From contig JAXLTY010000002.1 in NCBI GenBank assembly GCA_046329815.1, positions 372,001-436,000 of the forward strand: 64,000 bases of DNA, given 5' to 3'. The notes beneath the pieces are model-generated. The model had not been told where the DNA came from and did no database searches. It saw only the letters and a program-made list of their open reading frames with translations. Made by a program: the position numbers and the translations under genes. Every line of letters begins with the position of its first letter. Within the stretch, counting starts at the first letter, position 1. This DNA is from JADJSS01 sp046329815 (GTDB lineage: Bacteria > Bacteroidota > Bacteroidia > Chitinophagales > JADIYW01). Positions 55,378 through 64,000 of this stretch are shown piece by piece.

Positions 55378-56082
55378 TTACAGCTTCACCACTGCGATAC
55401 TCATAATATCGCTCCACTGACCAACCTGTTTATTGTCTTTACGGTAAATCGCTTTGTAGCGCCACAACGCAGGTTTTTCAGGAAGTTCATGTGTATCCGT
55501 GTAATTCGGTTTCAGATCCACTTCACAAAACTTGAAATCATCACCGCCGTTCCTGTCTACCAGAATTTCCAGCGCGTCCAGACCGTTGCGTTTCCACACC
55601 AGCTCCGGATGACCGCCGTCCACCAGTTGAATAGTAATAACAGGTTTCGCATTATCAATATCAATCACTTTTTTCGCTTTCGGAGCCACTTCGATACCTA
55701 AATCATTGCCATCGGCAACGGTATATTTATGATGTTCGCGAATACGGTTCGCCATAGATATGGCGCGGACAAATACTGCCGGAGCAACGGCAGGTGGCAC
55801 GTTTGTAAATACCGGCGGCGCAGGAGCGATGCTCGGCGTATTGTTATTGCTGTTGCCGTCGTGCACTTCTTTCTGGTAGGCAATCAGTTCTTTCAGGTAA
55901 TCTTCATATTGGTTTACATAATCATTGATATAGACCACATAGGCAAGCGCCTGTATTATTTCTGTGATTTCCGCAGGCAGAATATTATATTTCGCTGCGT
56001 ATTTAGTGAGTTTGGCAACGAAATTCTTCAGCCAAAGTTCTCTGCCGGCTTTGTCGCGCGGCAAGTAAGATGCATTTTTCAT
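55378..56082 (-). CDS. Hypothetical protein with fibronectin-III-like C-terminus, 234 aa
   Basis: No signal peptide. Residues 1-75 are helical; a Pro/Ala/Asn-rich linker (about 75-105) follows; the last 90 residues (KPVITIQLVDGGHPELVWKR ... ALWRYKAIYRKDNKQVGQWS) look like a fibronectin-III-type sandwich. It is a type of protein often seen in Bacteroidota with no known function. Codon use is GC-richer than the flanking repeat region. Confidence 0.65.
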   Translation of the reverse strand: MKNASYLPRDKAGRELWLKNFVAKLTKYAAKYNILPAEITEIIQALAYVVYINDYVNQYEDYLKELIAYQKEVHDGNSNNNTPSIAPAPPVFTNVPPAVAPAVFVRAISMANRIREHHKYTVADGNDLGIEVAPKAKKVIDIDNAKPVITIQLVDGGHPELVWKRNGLDALEILVDRNGGDDFKFCEVDLKPNYTDTHELPEKPALWRYKAIYRKDNKQVGQWSDIMSIAVVKL

Positions 56083-56327
56083 GTCTTATTTTTTACGTTT
56101 TTAAATAATAATTAGATGTTATAACACTTGTATCTAACGAATAATTATTGTATATATTTCACAGTAAATGGATATGAAAATTTATTTAATATAAATATTT
56201 TTTCATATGAGAGGTGTATGGAAAATAATTATAATGTATAATTAAAACATAAACAATTAATGGTATGTTTTTTTTACTATTGCCTGATTTTCAGCAGAAA
56301 AAAATATTTTTTTCAAAAAAAAATAAA

Positions 56328-56621
56328 AACAATGCCCAATGTTCGCTGAACAATGGCTAATGTTGTGCGAACAATAGTGAATGTTGGATGAACAACAGAT
56401 AATGTTGAGCGCGCAATGGTAATTGTTAAACAAACAATGACTATTGTTGACTGAACAATGGTCATTGTTAAGTGAGCAATGGTGAATGGTGGGTGAACAA
56501 TGGGTAATGTTGAGCGAACAATCGTGATTGTTGAGCGTGCAATGGCTAAAGTTGAGCGTGCAATGGCAATTGTTGAATGTACAATGGTGATTGTTGGGTG
56601 AGCAATGATGATTGTTGTGTA
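56328..56621. repeat. Array of 14 tandem 21-bp palindromic units
   Basis: Fourteen head-to-tail units of exactly 21 bases, consensus AACAATGGTnATTGTTGAGCG. Each unit contains an inverted repeat AACAAT-N4-ATTGTT followed by a five-base spacer. Units vary by a few bases; at least one (starting 56517) shows a paired change, AACAATC with GATTGTT. Unit length equals two turns of B-DNA. On the minus strand a frame is open through the array (a His-Cys-Ser-x-Asn heptapeptide repeat) but it begins with TTG, so coding is doubtful. The array ends 14 bases from the stop of the STAND gene. Confidence 0.9.
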
Positions 56622-56635
56622 TCAACTACGTTTCA

Positions 56636-59470
56636 TTAATTTCGATTCTCAAACTTGGTTTCCCAATCAATAAGTTTATTTTCCCAATTTTTTTTAGTTG
56701 TAGGAGTTTCTTGTAATTGAATAGCTTTTCTTAATGATTCTAAACTTTGAGAATTTCCCATTTCAAATTCAGTTATTGCTTTATCATGATAAAATGCTGA
56801 AAAATGATAATAACCTCCATCTTCTTCAGCTATCGTAATTGCATTATTAATATCAATTAAAGAACCATTAAAATCATTTAAAGCCCTTTTGACTTTACAT
56901 TTCATTTGTAAATTATATGGTGTGTTTGGATTTTGAAATTTATCAATAATTTTTAAAGCTTTATCATATTCCTCTCCCAAGATATATAATTCAATATGTT
57001 TTTTTAAAGTAACATCGTCAGTAGCGTTAGAATTTATAAAGAAATCTTCAGATGATGCATAAGATTCATTAAGTTCAACTAAATATGAAGGGCTTGATTT
57101 ATCTGTCTTGAATTTTAAAGCCTTGTAATTAGCTAATTGAATTCTTGCATATGCTTTCATTAAAGGCAAATTTGAATATAGATTTGCAGGAAATGGAAGT
57201 ATAGAAACTATTTTTAAGAAATCTTCTCTTTTGTTATATCCTAAATGATCAGATAAATTTTCTAATATTCGATATGGTAAATCAAATTCCTCATTAGCTA
57301 CGTAAGATATTAATTTAACGAACTCTTCAATATTATTATCTATGTATTTGCTTCTTAGGTCTTTTAATTTATTATTTGATATCTCTTGATAAAATGATAG
57401 AAGAATAGTTATTGAATCATTATCTAAATCTACTGATTCAAAAAACTGTTCTATTATTTTTACAGTACCAGGTATATCATTTTGTTTTTTCTTGATTCTT
57501 GTAATTTGCAATAATGTTGGTGAGAAATTTTTCTCTATAGACAACACTTTATTAAAATATTCTTCAGCTTTTTTATATTCTTCTATTTTTGAAAATATTT
57601 TTCCAATATGATGCAATATGATGATCTTAGCATTTCTATTAGTTGTATTTTTTAGAATTGCTTCTAAAGTATCAATTTGAACCATACTTTGTATCAAATA
57701 TTCAGATGATTTTCTGTCAATATCTTGTAATTCTAATTCGGACTTTTCTATAATTAATAAAACATCTACTAACGTATGATTATTTAAGTTGTAAGCACTA
57801 ATGTCGCTTAATAATGCTTTCTTAGTACGAGCTAAATCACTAGCTTGGATTAAGCAATACGAAATTATTTTTTTTAATTCAGCATCATTTGTTATTGCAC
57901 CTAAATAAGTAATTAGGTTGTTATGTAAAAACATAAATTTATAGAAGATTAAGGATTTTTTTTCAGATTGAATTAATAAAAAATCTTTCGTTTTTGAGAT
58001 AAAAGTTAATTCTTCAGTTATATTAGGAATTAATTCACTTATAGAGTTGTAAATTAAAGAATGAATCTCAATATGATAATTATCATTTCCTTTAATTATT
58101 GACCTCTTTCTGAGATCTCTTATTATTTGAGAACCAATATTAAAAGTTACAAATGCTTTAGATAATATTTCAGTTCTGCAAAAAATTAAAAATTGAAATT
58201 CAGTATTATAGGTATTTAAATACCTTGACAGTAATCTTTCAGCAACTTTTTGCTGTTTATCTGAATCTGAATAAGAAGGTATATTCTGAATGTCATTTAA
58301 TATTTCCACTAATGGAATTTGATCAATTAGAATTAAACCTTTAATTAATTTAAGTCCAAGTGGATATCCACCAACATATTTATTAATAATTTCTAACTCT
58401 GAATTATTTAATTTAATGCTAAGTTTGTCAAAAAATAAATTTATAAATTCTTCCTCATGAATTTGAATTTCAATTGAGATATCATCACTAAAATGTTTTG
58501 ATAGAGAAGTAATAATTAAAGAAGACTCTTTAGTGTTAGAATTTTTGAATTGTTGAACTAAATCTTCATTTCTAGAATTAATATTATCAAAGATCAATAA
58601 ACATTTATAGTTTTTTAAATAGTATTCTAAATTGATCTCTTTATTGTATCTCTCAATTTTTATAGATGAAAAATCTATGCTATCACCTACAAATGAGCTG
58701 TCAAACCATAGAGCAACATCGTATTTGTCACATATAGATGAAATTATATTTTTTGCAAGTTCGGTTTTACCTACACCACTGATACCATATAATTCAACAA
58801 TGTTATTTGTAGTTATGGAATTTATTATTTTCGTTTCTTGATTAGTAAATATATAATCTTCATCTACAGTTGGTAAGCTATATTTTTCAGCATAAACAGA
58901 ATAAAGTGAATATGAAGCTGGTAAAAGTTTGAGAGCATCTGTAAAAGACTTATTTGCAGATGTATTTGATACCAAATAATTGGCGATATCAGTGCCGTCA
59001 TAAATAATAACTTTTAAATTTGGGTATAATTGTTTTATGTAAATTATTATAGCCTGTTTAGCTTGATCTGCGCCGACTCTGTTTGAAAATAGATATAGCT
59101 CTTTTGTTTTTGGATGATTTGTTAAGGCGCTAATAGCATCCTTAATTGGTTTATCATTTTTTGGGTCAGATTGCTTTTTTTTCACCATACCTTTTTTTAC
59201 GGGTTTGGGATTATTATAGTTATTTAAATTAGGTATGGAAAAATAATCCTCGTCAGTACCACATTGTCCAATAATTTCATATTGATTATCACTTAAATCT
59301 CCTCTTGATCGTATAGGCTTAGCACAGAGATTATGACCAATGTCTTTTATTTCTTCACCTGTGATCATATTCATAATATATTTACAAAAAGCTTCAAACT
59401 CAGTTCCATTCATTACACTTAAATCTTCTAAAATAGATTTTAATAATCGCCTGTCATTAAGATTGGTCAT
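56636..59470 (-). CDS. Mrr-like/STAND NTPase/TPR protein, candidate antiphage gene
   Basis: 944 aa. N-terminal region (about 10-180) resembles Mrr/PD-(D/E)XK-type effector domains: NGTEFEAFCKYI, an Asp in RGDLSDNQYEIIGQCG, then ELYLFSNRVGADQAKQ and VIIYDGTDIANYL; a clean ExK was not found. STAND/NB-ARC NTPase: Walker A GISGVGKTE (229-237), Walker B CLLIFDN (290-296), GGYPLGL (367-373, the GxP motif). From about 590 to the end are TPR-like helical repeats, the usual sensor. The order effector-STAND-TPR is that of Avs-type and related phage sensors. The gene is visibly AT-richer than alaS next door, which suggests horizontal transfer. No partner gene. Confidence 0.75.
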   Translation of the reverse strand: MTNLNDRRLLKSILEDLSVMNGTEFEAFCKYIMNMITGEEIKDIGHNLCAKPIRSRGDLSDNQYEIIGQCGTDEDYFSIPNLNNYNNPKPVKKGMVKKKQSDPKNDKPIKDAISALTNHPKTKELYLFSNRVGADQAKQAIIIYIKQLYPNLKVIIYDGTDIANYLVSNTSANKSFTDALKLLPASYSLYSVYAEKYSLPTVDEDYIFTNQETKIINSITTNNIVELYGISGVGKTELAKNIISSICDKYDVALWFDSSFVGDSIDFSSIKIERYNKEINLEYYLKNYKCLLIFDNINSRNEDLVQQFKNSNTKESSLIITSLSKHFSDDISIEIQIHEEEFINLFFDKLSIKLNNSELEIINKYVGGYPLGLKLIKGLILIDQIPLVEILNDIQNIPSYSDSDKQQKVAERLLSRYLNTYNTEFQFLIFCRTEILSKAFVTFNIGSQIIRDLRKRSIIKGNDNYHIEIHSLIYNSISELIPNITEELTFISKTKDFLLIQSEKKSLIFYKFMFLHNNLITYLGAITNDAELKKIISYCLIQASDLARTKKALLSDISAYNLNNHTLVDVLLIIEKSELELQDIDRKSSEYLIQSMVQIDTLEAILKNTTNRNAKIIILHHIGKIFSKIEEYKKAEEYFNKVLSIEKNFSPTLLQITRIKKKQNDIPGTVKIIEQFFESVDLDNDSITILLSFYQEISNNKLKDLRSKYIDNNIEEFVKLISYVANEEFDLPYRILENLSDHLGYNKREDFLKIVSILPFPANLYSNLPLMKAYARIQLANYKALKFKTDKSSPSYLVELNESYASSEDFFINSNATDDVTLKKHIELYILGEEYDKALKIIDKFQNPNTPYNLQMKCKVKRALNDFNGSLIDINNAITIAEEDGGYYHFSAFYHDKAITEFEMGNSQSLESLRKAIQLQETPTTKKNWENKLIDWETKFENRN

Positions 59471-59577
59471 TCCTTTATTTATTTATCTATTAAAGATAAT
59501 AAACTTAAAATAATATTTTCTTAGAACACCTCACTATTCCTTAAAACCACTCATTTTTAAAATGTATCTCAAATACT

Positions 59578-59585
59578 TATCTTTG
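59578..59585 (+). promoter_or_regulatory. -7 box for alaS, decides the start codon
   Basis: TATCTTTG, full match. The predicted start site is near 59588, so an ATG at 59590 would be essentially leaderless, and the in-frame ATG at 59599 is the better start. Confidence 0.55.
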
Positions 59586-59598
59586 CCCAATGGAAAGT

Positions 59599-62223
59599 AT
59601 GTTATCAGCCAAAGAAATTCGTCAGGCGTTTTTAGAGTTTTTTAAAAGTAAAGGACACCAAATCGTGCCGTCTGCGCCGTTGGTGGTAAAGAACGACCCA
59701 ACCTTATTGTTCATCAATTCAGGTATGGCGCCGTTCAAGGATTTCTTTCTAGGTATCGGCAAACCGAGCAGTCCGCGCATCGCCGACACGCAGAAATGCC
59801 TGCGCGTTTCCGGCAAGCACAATGATTTGGAAGAAGTTGGTGTGGATACCTATCACCATACCATGTTCGAAATGCTCGGCAACTGGTCGTTCGGCGATTA
59901 CTTCAAACCGGAAGCGATTGCCTGGAGCTGGGAACTACTGACCGAAGTATTGAAACTGGACAAAGACCGTTTATATGTCACCATCTTTGAAGGCAACGAA
60001 GCAGAGAACATTCCGAAAGATACAGAAGCGTACAACGAATGGAAAAAAGTAATTGCAGAAGACCGCATCTTGTTAGGCAATAAGAAAGATAATTTTTGGG
60101 AAATGGGCGATACCGGACCTTGCGGACCTTGTACGGAAATCCACGTGGATTGCCGACCGGACGAAGAACGTAAAGCAGTGGATGGCGCTACTTTGGTGAA
60201 CAACGACCATCCGCAGGTGATTGAGATTTGGAACAATGTATTCATTCAATTCAACCGTAAGAAAGATAACTCGCTGGAATTATTGCCTGCTAAACATGTG
60301 GACACCGGAATGGGTTTCGAGCGTTTGGTGCGTGTGATACAAGGCAAAACATCTAACTACGATACCGATGTTTTTTCAGGAACGATAGAAGCAACGGAAA
60401 AACTCGTAAACAAGAAATACGACAGAAGCGACAGCAAAGAAGCCATTGCGTTCCGTGTATTAGCAGATCATATTCGCGCGGTATCATTTACTATTGCAGA
60501 CGGACAATTACCAAGCAATACAGGCGCCGGCTATGTAATACGAAGAATTCTAAGACGCGCGGTGCGTTACTATTTTTCATACTTAGACAGAAAAGAACCA
60601 TTGTTGCATTTATTGGTGCCTGTTTTGTCAAAACAATTTGAGGAAGTATTTCCTGAATTACAAAAACAGGTGGATTTTGTAACTAAAGTGGTACTGGAAG
60701 AAGAGAACGGTTTCTTAAAAACACTGGAGAACGGATTAAAACGTTTAGACATTATCATCAAAGAATCAGATAAAACAATTGAAGGCAAAGCGGCGTTCGA
60801 GTTGTTCGATACATTCGGTTTTCCAATCGACTTAACCAATTTGATTGCTTCTGAAAATAACTTATCGGTTGATGAAAAAGGTTTCAGCGAAGAATTACAA
60901 AAACAAAAAGAACGCAGTCGTGCTGCTTCTGAACTGGATGTAGATGATTGGATTACTTTAGGTGATGGTAAGTCTGTATTCGTTGGATATGATTCTTTGG
61001 AAACAAAAGCAAACGTTTTAAAATACAGGAAGATAAAAGCAAAAGGTAAGGAACAATACCAGATTGTGTTGGACAAAACACCGTTCTATGCAGAAAGCGG
61101 CGGACAGGTTGGCGATGTTGGACAATTAACGATTAACGATGTACGATTAGCGATTACAGATACGAAGAAAGAAAACGATCTTATCGTTCATTATGTAGAT
61201 GAAATTCCTGCAGACCTAAGTGGCGAAGTGCTGGCAAGTGTAAACGCGGAAACGCGCAGAAAAACTACGGTGCATCATTCAGCAACGCATTTGTTGCAGG
61301 CAGCTTTACAACAGGTTTTAGGAAAACATATCGCGCAAAAAGGTTCACTGAATAATAGTGAATACTTACGTTTCGACTTCTCTCATTTTGCGAAAATGAC
61401 GAACGAAGAAATTGAGCAGGTAGAAAATGTAGTGAACGAAAAGATAAGACAGAACATTCCGGTTGTCATCAAAGAAATGCCGAAAGATGAAGCGATGAAA
61501 CTCGGTGCGATGGCATTGTTTGGCGAAAAATACGGCGATGTAGTGCGTGTAGTCATCATGGACGAAAAGTATTCTATTGAGTTGTGTGGTGGTACGCATG
61601 TTGGTGCAACCGGCGAATTAGGTTTGTTCAAGATCACATCGGAAAGTGCTGTAGCAGCAGGCGTTCGCCGTCTAGAAGCTGTATGCGGTGAGGCAGCGTT
61701 GGAATTTGTTAATAACAAAGTCAATGAACTAGCGAATGTAAGCAGTGAACTGAAAAATCCTAAAGATATTATTAAAGCGATCCAGCAATTGCAGGAAGAA
61801 AATGCATCGCTGAAAAAAGAGATTGAAAAGTACCAGAACGAAAAAGTAGAGATCATCAAACAAAGTCTGCGAACTAAAATACGCAACCAGAACGATGTGC
61901 ATGTGCTGATAGAAAAAGTAGATGAGGTGAATGCAGATGGTTTGAAAAAAATTCAGTTCGATTTGAAAAATGAATTTGATAATTTATATTTCGTAGCGGC
62001 AACCGTTTTCAATGGCAAGCCGTTAATATCCGTGATTTTGTCAGACAACATCGTAAAAGATAAAAAACTGCACGCAGGCAACATGGTGAAAGAACTGGCA
62101 AAAGCTATCAAAGGCGGCGGCGGCGGACAACCATTCTACGCAACTGCAGGTGGCACAGATATTAATGGCATTGATACCGTTTTAAAACAAGCTGAAGAAT
62201 TATTTTTAGTACAAACGAACTAA
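59599..62223 (+). CDS. alaS: Alanine--tRNA ligase
   Basis: 874 aa from the ATG at 59599 (877 from 59590). SAKEIRQAFLEFFKSKGHQ is the usual N-terminus. Class II catalytic core (PTLLFINSGMAPFKDFF, TGPCGPCTEIH), editing domain zinc ligands HHSATHLLQAAL and CGGTHVGATGE, and the C-terminal GGGGGGQPFYA glycine motif of the C-Ala domain. Charges tRNA-Ala and clears Ser/Gly mischarges. Base composition is typical of a core gene. Confidence 0.95.
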   Translation: MLSAKEIRQAFLEFFKSKGHQIVPSAPLVVKNDPTLLFINSGMAPFKDFFLGIGKPSSPRIADTQKCLRVSGKHNDLEEVGVDTYHHTMFEMLGNWSFGDYFKPEAIAWSWELLTEVLKLDKDRLYVTIFEGNEAENIPKDTEAYNEWKKVIAEDRILLGNKKDNFWEMGDTGPCGPCTEIHVDCRPDEERKAVDGATLVNNDHPQVIEIWNNVFIQFNRKKDNSLELLPAKHVDTGMGFERLVRVIQGKTSNYDTDVFSGTIEATEKLVNKKYDRSDSKEAIAFRVLADHIRAVSFTIADGQLPSNTGAGYVIRRILRRAVRYYFSYLDRKEPLLHLLVPVLSKQFEEVFPELQKQVDFVTKVVLEEENGFLKTLENGLKRLDIIIKESDKTIEGKAAFELFDTFGFPIDLTNLIASENNLSVDEKGFSEELQKQKERSRAASELDVDDWITLGDGKSVFVGYDSLETKANVLKYRKIKAKGKEQYQIVLDKTPFYAESGGQVGDVGQLTINDVRLAITDTKKENDLIVHYVDEIPADLSGEVLASVNAETRRKTTVHHSATHLLQAALQQVLGKHIAQKGSLNNSEYLRFDFSHFAKMTNEEIEQVENVVNEKIRQNIPVVIKEMPKDEAMKLGAMALFGEKYGDVVRVVIMDEKYSIELCGGTHVGATGELGLFKITSESAVAAGVRRLEAVCGEAALEFVNNKVNELANVSSELKNPKDIIKAIQQLQEENASLKKEIEKYQNEKVEIIKQSLRTKIRNQNDVHVLIEKVDEVNADGLKKIQFDLKNEFDNLYFVAATVFNGKPLISVILSDNIVKDKKLHAGNMVKELAKAIKGGGGGQPFYATAGGTDINGIDTVLKQAEELFLVQTN

Positions 62224-62262
62224 TAATTTTTAGTAATTTAGATTAAAATAAATGTACAGGAA

Positions 62263-62505
62263 ATGACAGCTTTGCAAACACAAAAAATAAAAGATAAACT
62301 CATTCGTAAAATTCAAAAAACGAATGATATTAATTTATTAGGAAAAGTGGAATTGGCATTGAACGAAAAAGAAGAGGAACAGTTATTGTTGACAAAATCT
62401 GAAAAAACAATTTTGAAACAACGATTGAATGATGTTAAAAATGGAATTGGAATTCCTCATAAAGATGTAATGAAAGAAATGAAAGAATGGCTGCAAACAA
62501 AATAA
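62263..62505 (+). CDS. Antitoxin of a RelE/ParE-type module
   Basis: 80 aa, all-helical, strongly charged, ending HKDVMKEMKEWLQTK. This is the short, Lys/Glu-rich antitoxin type found ahead of ParE-like toxins. Assignment rests on its size and position; it overlaps the toxin start by 19 bases, which implies translational coupling. Confidence 0.65.
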   Translation: MTALQTQKIKDKLIRKIQKTNDINLLGKVELALNEKEEEQLLLTKSEKTILKQRLNDVKNGIGIPHKDVMKEMKEWLQTK

Positions 62506-62807
62506 TCTGGCATCCTGTTGCAAAGATTGAGTTGAAAGAAATTTTAGATTTTTATATTTGGCGGAACAAATCAAAAAGTTATAGTGAAAAACTATTGCAC
62601 AAAATTAATACACAGATCAATAGTTTCCTAATTTTTCCTTACGCAGCAAAGAACACAGATTTTGAAGATATTCAATATTTCACCATAGACAATAATTTCA
62701 TCTTTTATAAAGTTGTTGAGAATATCATTTATATACTGATGGTTTCTGATGCGAGAAGAAATCCTAAAACTATTTTATCCAAACTTTCTAAACGAACTAC
62801 AGAATAA
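62487..62807 (+). CDS. RelE/ParE-family toxin
   Basis: 106 aa. IIWHPVAKIELKEILDFYIWRN is the ParE-like first helices, and VENIIYILMVSDARRNPKTIL is the C-terminal strand with the basic catalytic residues of the superfamily. RelE types cleave mRNA at the ribosome and ParE types poison gyrase; which applies is not clear. Its TAA is directly followed by the gatB ATG, so the module sits inside an alaS-gatB run of translation genes. Confidence 0.8.
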   Translation: MAANKIIWHPVAKIELKEILDFYIWRNKSKSYSEKLLHKINTQINSFLIFPYAAKNTDFEDIQYFTIDNNFIFYKVVENIIYILMVSDARRNPKTILSKLSKRTTE

Positions 62808-64000
62808 ATGCAACCTTACGATAAATACGAAATAGTCATCGGTCTTGAAGTACATGCGCAGTTGAATACATTAACCAAAGTATTTGCTGCCGATGAAACG
62901 ACTTTTGGTGCAGCACCAAATTCTCAGGTATCGGCAATTACTGCTGGTTTGCCTGGTGTCTTGCCTAAATTAAATAAGAACGTTTTTGAGAAAGCCATCA
63001 AATTAGGTTTGGCGTTGCAATGCGACATTACACGCGAAAATCATTTCGACCGTAAAAATTATTTTTATGCAGATCTGCCAAAAGGTTATCAAATATCACA
63101 AGACAAAACACCGATTTGTCGTAATGGTTTTGTAGAAATAACGATTGAAAATACAACAAAAAAAATCATCCTGAATCGTATTCATATTGAAGAAGATGCT
63201 GGAAAGAACAACCATGAACTCGATGAAAATTTTTCTTTAATAGATTTGAATCGTGCCGGCGTTCCGTTGTTGGAAATTGTAACTAAACCGGTGGTGCGCA
63301 GCAGCGATGAAGCGTATCAGTTTTTAACGGAACTGCGCAAGTTGGTTCGTTATTTAAATATCTGCGACGGCAATATGGAAGAAGGTTCAATGCGCTGCGA
63401 TGCCAATGTTTCGGTGCGTTTGCACGGCGAAACGGAATATCGTAACAGAGTAGAAGTGAAGAACATGAATTCGATTCGCAATGTAAAACGTGCGATTGAT
63501 GTTGAAGTAAAACGACAAATCGATATTTACGAAAATGGTGGAACAATAGATCAGGAAACGCGTGGCTTTAATCCAACGGATGCAACTTCATTTCCGTTGC
63601 GCAGCAAAGAAAACGCACATGATTACCGCTACTTTCCGGAACCTGATTTGCCGCCTGTAATCGTAACACAGCAAACGATTGACGATATCAAAAATACAAT
63701 GCCTGCGTTGCCGAAAGAATTGCAGCAGCAGTTTACAGGCGAATATAATTTGTCAGCATACGATGCGCAAGTGCTGACCGATGAAAAAGAATTTGCTGAT
63801 TATTATTTACAAATCATCAATCATACAAAGAACTACAAAGCAGCAGCGAACTGGATCATCAATGATGTCAGATCATTCACGAATGAAAACGATATTTCGC
63901 TAAATGATCTTAAAGTGCAGCCAAATCAGATTGCTGAAATTATTCAACTCGTAGATGACAATATCATCAGTTCTTCAGCAGCAAAAACTATTTTTAAAAC
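62808..64000 (+). CDS. gatB: Asp-tRNA(Asn)/Glu-tRNA(Gln) amidotransferase subunit B (3' end cut by window)
   Basis: 397 codons are visible of about 480 expected. EIVIGLEVHAQLNT, NHFDRKNYFYADLPKGYQIS, EEDAGK, SMRCDANVS, and EVKNMNSIRNV are GatB hallmarks. GatB binds the mischarged tRNA and, with GatA and GatC, amidates it; tRNA-Gln and/or tRNA-Asn charging is therefore indirect here. The ATG abuts the toxin stop codon. The gene continues past the window. Confidence 0.95.
   Translation, partial: MQPYDKYEIVIGLEVHAQLNTLTKVFAADETTFGAAPNSQVSAITAGLPGVLPKLNKNVFEKAIKLGLALQCDITRENHFDRKNYFYADLPKGYQISQDKTPICRNGFVEITIENTTKKIILNRIHIEEDAGKNNHELDENFSLIDLNRAGVPLLEIVTKPVVRSSDEAYQFLTELRKLVRYLNICDGNMEEGSMRCDANVSVRLHGETEYRNRVEVKNMNSIRNVKRAIDVEVKRQIDIYENGGTIDQETRGFNPTDATSFPLRSKENAHDYRYFPEPDLPPVIVTQQTIDDIKNTMPALPKELQQQFTGEYNLSAYDAQVLTDEKEFADYYLQIINHTKNYKAAANWIINDVRSFTNENDISLNDLKVQPNQIAEIIQLVDDNIISSSAAKTIFK

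Noticed and set aside
56328..56621. Possible CRISPR array
   Set aside because: Units are contiguous 21-bp repeats with no unique spacers of constant length and no cas genes nearby.
61383..61886. 167-aa antisense ORF in alaS
   Set aside because: Ser/Thr/Phe-rich complement of AlaS coding sequence with no promoter or homologue-like motifs.

Overview
This window looks like a chromosomal piece of a Bacteroidota bacterium, probably of the Chitinophagia/Sphingobacteriia/Saprospiria type. I cannot fix the class from the sequence alone. The evidence is: three secreted proteins with type IX secretion (T9SS) C-terminal sorting tails (YPNP...), a DUF5103/PlugT T9SS component, a primary sigma factor lacking region 1.1, repeated TAnnTTTG -7 promoter boxes in place of TATAAT, no obvious Shine-Dalgarno sites, the Bacteroidota-type succinylated arginine pathway, and low GC. 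I saw no tRNA, rRNA, prophage, IS transposase or CRISPR array.

Layout. 1-6.0 kb: start of an alpha/beta hydrolase, a secreted purple-acid-phosphatase-like protein that has lost most metal ligands, an endonuclease/phosphatase-fold protein, a DUF1275 membrane protein and arginine deiminase. 6.2-8.0 kb (minus): deoxynucleoside kinase and trpS. 8.1-15.0 kb: a small secreted protein and a 2067-residue T9SS surface protein. 15-20 kb: AhpD-like protein, SDR, alpha/beta hydrolase, MBL/beta-CASP protein. 20-28.4 kb: arginine synthesis genes in two minus-strand blocks, argC-argD-argF' and argB-argE, separated by about 3.5 kb of unrelated secreted-protein genes. 28.5-33.6 kb: ffh, a long-form GAPDH, the primary sigma factor, a GNAT. 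33.7-38.2 kb: M43 metalloprotease, YqgE, PlugT, GSCFA protein. 38.2-42.1 kb: yjbR-like gene followed by two overlapping histidine kinases with complementary defects. 42.1-46.7 kb: aceK, and behind it a 2.8-kb segment (two lipoprotein genes) bracketed by a 30-bp direct repeat that copies the aceK 3' end. 46.8-54.2 kb: panB, folC, START-like, nucleoid-associated protein, GNATs, and an NTF2-GNAT-nitrilase operon. 54.2-59.5 kb: accessory region with a MORN-like protein, a dispersed palindrome, a 14-unit 21-bp palindromic array, and a large Mrr-like/STAND/TPR candidate defence gene. 59.6-64 kb: alaS, a RelE/ParE-type toxin-antitoxin pair, and the start of gatB.

Four observations stand out. (1) The kinase pair: the upstream kinase has an intact ATPase domain but Glu where the phospho-accepting His should be; the downstream kinase has the His but a ruined ATPase domain. 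This predicts an obligate trans-phosphorylating heterodimer. (2) A lipoprotein esterase whose start codon is directly followed by 11 copies of a 7-bp repeat. Eleven copies put it out of frame and 10 or 13 would restore a good lipoprotein signal, so it looks phase-variable and currently OFF. (3) That esterase lies in the repeat-bracketed insertion behind aceK. (4) The 21-bp palindromic array abuts the STAND gene.
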